From contig JACVTC010000085.1 of the NCBI GenBank assembly GCA_016946835.1, forward strand, positions 600,001-664,000: 64,000 nucleotides of DNA. The letters are read 5' to 3'. Under the pieces are notes generated by a model. That model was given only the letters and a program-made list of their open reading frames with translations, did no database searches and was not told the DNA's origin. Both the position numbers and the translations under genes were made by a program. Shown here one piece after another: positions 60,901 through 64,000 of the stretch (position 1 is the stretch's first letter; each line of letters opens with the position of its first letter). The DNA comes from Neocallimastix lanati (nom. inval.). Its lineage: Eukaryota; Neocallimastigomycota; Neocallimastigomycetes; Neocallimastigales; Neocallimastigaceae.

Positions 60901-63900
60901 GTTATCTGTTAATTGATATTCACCATATTATTTGTGATGGTTCAACGCTATCCATCATTAAAAATGAGATTAATTACTATTACCAAAAAGGTAGCCTGTT
61001 AAATTCATTAGAAATTCAATTTAGTGATTACGCCTCTTACATTAATAATAAGAAAGAAAAGGGAGGCTTTCAAAGTCAAATTAATTTTTACAAAAAATTA
61101 TTTACTGAAACAGATTATGATATCTTAAATCTTCCAAAGAGAACAAATAAAATAATCGGTAAAAGTACAAGTACAACGACGACAACGACGACGACTACTA
61201 AAGGTTTTACTAATAATAAAAAACAAACTTTGGAAAAAACTATTCCTAATTTAACAAGCCAATCTATTAATAACTTTATGAAGATTCATGGCATAAGTAA
61301 GACGGCATTCTTTCTTAGTATTTATGGCTATATTTTATGTAAATACAGTGGACAAGATATAGTTTATTCAACTTTAATTAGTTACAATAGAAATAATCAT
61401 TTGATTGAGAATATGATAGGAATGTTTGTGACCACCCTTCCAATCTTGTTAAACTATGAAAATTGTAATGAAAGTACTTTCCTTGAACTGATTAAAAGAA
61501 ATATGAATACCTTAATGGACGTATATATTAATCAAGATATTTCTTTCTCTGAATTATCCAAGCTATTAAATTTAAAACCTGCAAATAACTTATTTGCTTT
61601 TCAGCCTGCAAAGATATTTAGCGATCCATTGGATAAAAATGCAATATTAAATGAAGAAAATAATGATATTTTTTCAAGAGGTGAAAAAGGAAGAGGAGAA
61701 GAAGAAGAAGAAGAAGAAAAAAAAATAAGACAAAATGAGATGTCAAAGTTTGATTTAGTTTTAAGTGTTATGGAAGGAAAAGAAGGCTATTCGGTTACCG
61801 TTGAATACAATTCAGAATTATATGAGTCACAAATGATCAAAAGTATTTTAGATAGCTATGTTCAGGTTATAAGTAACTTTAAATCATTTGATGGTCTAGC
61901 TAAAAATGTAGAATATATTCCTGAGGAAGAGAAAAATAAAATAATTAAATCCTTTAATAATAATTCATTTGAATATGACGGTCATAATTTATATCATGCG
62001 GAGTTCAGCAAAATAGCGCATCATCATAGGAATAAATGTGCCCTCATTTATAATGACCTGGAACTTACCTATGGACAATTAGAGGAAATGTCAAACTCCA
62101 TAGCCTACTATTTAAGGAATAATAATGTAAGAAGAGGAGATATTATTCCTATCGTAAGTGAAAGATCGCATTATTATGTGATTGCGGCCATTGGTATCTT
62201 GAAATCTGGTGCTGCCTTCCTACCTATTGATCCTGAATTTCCAAAAGAGAGAATAAAGTACATGATGGAAGAAACTAACGCCAGAACCGTTTTAAAATAC
62301 ATTACCAATGATATAAATGATCAAAAGATAGAAGAGATCATTCATGAATTGAATTTGGACGCCCTCTCAAATAATACGAATACGAATACGAATACGAAGG
62401 AACGAAAAATTATCGCTTATGCATTACAGAATCACAACTATGCATTAAACGTTGAGCGTATTGAAAATATTAATCATGGAGATGATTTGTGTTATTCCAT
62501 ATTTACCTCTGGAACCACAGGAAAGCCTAAAGGCACGCTAATTACTCACAATAATTTAATTAATTTCTGTCTCTACAGTCAAACCTATTGTGGTAAAGAG
62601 ATCTTTACCAACGATTTTACTACGTCGTTAGCCTCCGCAAAATTGACCTTTGATATGTCTATCTCAGAAATATTTTATCCTCTCTTGCACGGTAAATGCG
62701 TTGTTTTATGTAACGATAATGAATATAATGATCCTCAAGTGATAGGAGAAAAAATGCTAAGGTATGGCGTTGACTATATCATTATTACTCCTTCACGAAT
62801 CGAAAATTATATCCTGCAAGAGACGTATCGAAAGGCATTTAAAAAGTTGAAGTGCATTTTAGTGGGTGGAGAAGAATGCAAGATAACGACATTGGAAACC
62901 ATAACCAAATTTTCGAACGCCAATGTTTATAATTTATACGGGCCGACCGAAATTACCGTTTCATGTAGTTTATTGGAGCTTTCAAAATTCTATAAAGAGA
63001 ATAAGTGTAAGATCGGCAAAATTCCTATCGGAAAACCTAATTGTAATAATAGTATTTATATTCTTGATAAATATTTGAAACCCGTCCCCATAGGAGTCGA
63101 AGGAGAAATTTACATAGGGGGATATGGTGTTGGTAAAGGTTATTTAAATCGTGAAGAATTAACCAAGGAAAAATTCGTGGGAAATCCATTTAATTACAAT
63201 AATGATCCACATAACCGAATTATGTATAGAAGTGGAGATCTTGGTAAGTGGACCGTCAATGGTGAAATTGAATACTTAGGAAGAATCGATTTCCAAGTTA
63301 AAATTAATGGACAAAGAATTGAATTAGGTGAAATTGAAAGCATCATTAAAGAAATGAAGGGCATTGATCACTGTATTGTCATCGATGATAAAAAGGAAAA
63401 TGGCGATCAATATTTAATCTGCTATTATATTATTTCATCGGATGGAAAGAAGGAAAAGGAGGAAAATTTAAATGTAAATGGTTCCACCATCAGAAAATAT
63501 TTAAATGAAAAGTTACCAAAATATATGATCCCTAATTATTATAAAAGAATTAATGAAATTCCGTTATCCAATAGTGGTAAATTAAACAGAAAAGCCCTAC
63601 CAAAACCAACGAAAGAAGATTTCATTACGGAAAAGTATATTGCTCCAGAAAACGAAATCGAAAGAATGATATGTAAGCTTTATGCGAAAATATTTAATAT
63701 TCCGGAGACGGCCATTGGAAGAAGGAGTGACTTCTACGAATTAGGAGGTGACAGTTTGAACTTTATTCACTTTTCGTCCTTAATTGAAAAGGAATTGAAT
63801 ATTAAATTACATTACAAAGATATGATGTCTCATTCAGCGGTATATGAATTAGGTCCATATCTTGAAAAAATTATCAATGATACTGGTCATAGTAATAATA

Positions 63901-64000
63901 ATAATAATCATAAGATAGAAATGATTGAAAGGCATCACGGTACGGAATTCCCCGTCACTTCACAACAGTTAGGAATATATATTGAATCGATTAAAAATCC
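57942..64000 (+). CDS. Non-ribosomal peptide synthetase, 5' part (half C-A-T-C-A-T-C...)
   Basis: An open frame from ATG 57942 (A-rich leader) with no stop to the window edge, 2019 codons so far. Order: the C-terminal half of a condensation domain (about 1-240, no HHxxxDG); adenylation A1 (about 240-760) with TSGTTGKPKG at 408-417, GYGLSEA, KTGDIGRW, KINGQRIELGE and NGKLDRKALP; carrier T1 with LGGDS, Ser808; complete C2 (about 872-1330) with HHIICDG at 994-1000; A2 (about 1355-1880) with TSGTTGKPKG, FDMSIS (Asp1571), YGPTE and SGKLNRKALP; T2 with LGGDS, Ser1938; and the start of C3. Manual alignment with GrsA PheA gives specificity positions A,M,I,V,N,G,G,A,F for A1 and D,M,S,I,L,G,L,V,S for A2; I cannot predict substrates. 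A Thr run in C2 (about 1081-1090) and a Glu-rich linker (about 1249-1262) are simple-sequence insertions. No introns and a modular layout resemble bacterial NRPSs (inferred transfer). The product and release domain lie outside the window. Confidence 0.92.
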   Translation, partial: MTELALLKKNYYINNNEKNSKIISLTLGDNNYNNIENFINYNNINKETFFIFIYGYVMYKYSGSNTFYTLFIKDNDINNSINNNNSLDTINSEIRILQLHNESNDLLKDALNNLRNSMETEKTEQSLSALNEKLDLLNINNAFCYESVKDSKKLENNVFDSKARLKNNKLKNINLCCSVVDVGNKFELIVEYDENVYYDYFMQNIVNSYSEFLLNCIKFNNNEAIKSIEYIPRDEKNRIVHQFNLNKTKYTNGNNDLFYHNKFSEISKIHPNKCAIIFENHEYTYSQINDMSNSLASYLRKYGIRRNEIVPIICERTPYYIIALLAVMKSGGAFVYIDPDFPKDRINYLTNEVKARIVLKYLPNADTEKIIDKDDLLEYDLENHNFNENTSDLQNISQWNDLCYLFFTSGTTGKPKGTMITHDSLIHYCLYTQTNRGTDDIYTDSYENILGFTKFTYAMTVIELFYTLLKGKTIILCNNDEYNNSESLGGLISKYKIDFIVCTPSRIQKYLFDNTFRSSIRNVKYFNFGGEMVTLDFLKDLRKFTNAILYNGYGLSEATAFSAITTIDLNDSKNESIVTIGKPTCNYDLFILDSDLNPLPVGVEGEICISGYSISIGYLNMEKITNEKFIKCPFNQNKMYKTGDIGRWTNDGRIVYCGRKDFQVKINGQRIELGEIESTIKEIEGIDFVTVLDRVNEETKDKYLVGYYITQKKDLNAMDIRSYLEKKLPKYMIPNYFMKIDEIPFNVNGKLDRKALPDPDLNDIVLTRYEKPETVTEEKICRLYSLFFNIDEGRVGRKTNFFELGGDSLNVIRLLHMIEKEFSIKMNVKDILKHSVISDLCQYIDTININPTSGNSDKERNSNEFIQRNSNLKEFPVTSQQLGIYIDSIKNEDSTIYNNPYAFKLPAGTDIEKIKRAFKELFKSHTILKSRYFKKEINNKVEVYGVIDDDCELLFENYNYDNIKAFIRPFNLSQSPLIRVGFFLKNSYLLIDIHHIICDGSTLSIIKNEINYYYQKGSLLNSLEIQFSDYASYINNKKEKGGFQSQINFYKKLFTETDYDILNLPKRTNKIIGKSTSTTTTTTTTTKGFTNNKKQTLEKTIPNLTSQSINNFMKIHGISKTAFFLSIYGYILCKYSGQDIVYSTLISYNRNNHLIENMIGMFVTTLPILLNYENCNESTFLELIKRNMNTLMDVYINQDISFSELSKLLNLKPANNLFAFQPAKIFSDPLDKNAILNEENNDIFSRGEKGRGEEEEEEEKKIRQNEMSKFDLVLSVMEGKEGYSVTVEYNSELYESQMIKSILDSYVQVISNFKSFDGLAKNVEYIPEEEKNKIIKSFNNNSFEYDGHNLYHAEFSKIAHHHRNKCALIYNDLELTYGQLEEMSNSIAYYLRNNNVRRGDIIPIVSERSHYYVIAAIGILKSGAAFLPIDPEFPKERIKYMMEETNARTVLKYITNDINDQKIEEIIHELNLDALSNNTNTNTNTKERKIIAYALQNHNYALNVERIENINHGDDLCYSIFTSGTTGKPKGTLITHNNLINFCLYSQTYCGKEIFTNDFTTSLASAKLTFDMSISEIFYPLLHGKCVVLCNDNEYNDPQVIGEKMLRYGVDYIIITPSRIENYILQETYRKAFKKLKCILVGGEECKITTLETITKFSNANVYNLYGPTEITVSCSLLELSKFYKENKCKIGKIPIGKPNCNNSIYILDKYLKPVPIGVEGEIYIGGYGVGKGYLNREELTKEKFVGNPFNYNNDPHNRIMYRSGDLGKWTVNGEIEYLGRIDFQVKINGQRIELGEIESIIKEMKGIDHCIVIDDKKENGDQYLICYYIISSDGKKEKEENLNVNGSTIRKYLNEKLPKYMIPNYYKRINEIPLSNSGKLNRKALPKPTKEDFITEKYIAPENEIERMICKLYAKIFNIPETAIGRRSDFYELGGDSLNFIHFSSLIEKELNIKLHYKDMMSHSAVYELGPYLEKIINDTGHSNNNNNHKIEMIERHHGTEFPVTSQQLGIYIESIKN

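Overview
The window looks like chromosomal DNA of an anaerobic gut (rumen) fungus, Neocallimastigomycota; the genus cannot be settled from the sequence. The reasons are extremely A+T-rich intergenic DNA full of long poly-A/poly-T runs and (AAT)n/(TTA)n arrays, sparse genes, short GT...AG introns, a CotH-family secreted protein, a decayed CBM22-plus-fungal-dockerin gene of cellulosome type, and several intronless genes whose closest families are bacterial or phage (a DUF3737-like beta-helix, an Rnl2-type RNA ligase, a secreted serine esterase, a modular NRPS).

Layout. 0-6.9 kb: AT desert with minisatellites, plus a decayed plus-strand relic of an Agd3/CE18-like gene (about 4.68-5.05 kb). 6.98-10.38 kb: a three-exon, minus-strand Agd3-like (CE18) secreted protein that appears to have lost its metal ligands. 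10.4-15.85 kb: AT desert. 15.86-18.30 kb: a four-exon CotH-kinase-like secreted protein with a Thr-rich tail. 19.6-39.0 kb: an expanded DUF3737-like family. Three minus-strand copies lie in about 4.6-kb tandem units, a fourth is inverted, and a fifth is a pseudogene. The spacers carry paired palindromic elements, a micro-inversion and a coding fossil. 35.5-36.2 kb: an RNA ligase. 40.0-41.4 kb: a secreted esterase with an Ig-like N-terminal domain. 45.0-46.4 kb: a minus-strand Ty1/copia relic. 46.9-49.6 kb: a homopolymer-riddled relic containing CBM22 and dockerin sequence. 49.7-57.9 kb: AT desert. 57.94-64.0 kb: the start of a large NRPS that runs off the right edge (half C - A - T - C - A - T - start of C).

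The genes do not form one pathway. CotH, the CE18-like protein, the esterase and the dockerin relic all belong to the secreted, carbohydrate- or surface-related repertoire expected of a plant-biomass fungus. The DUF3737-like array, RNA ligase and NRPS look like horizontally acquired, intronless additions. The most unusual features are the CE18 pseudoenzyme, the first NRPS adenylation domain without the amino-group-binding Asp, and the duplicated DUF3737 units with their shared elements. All family calls were made by eye; no database search was possible.
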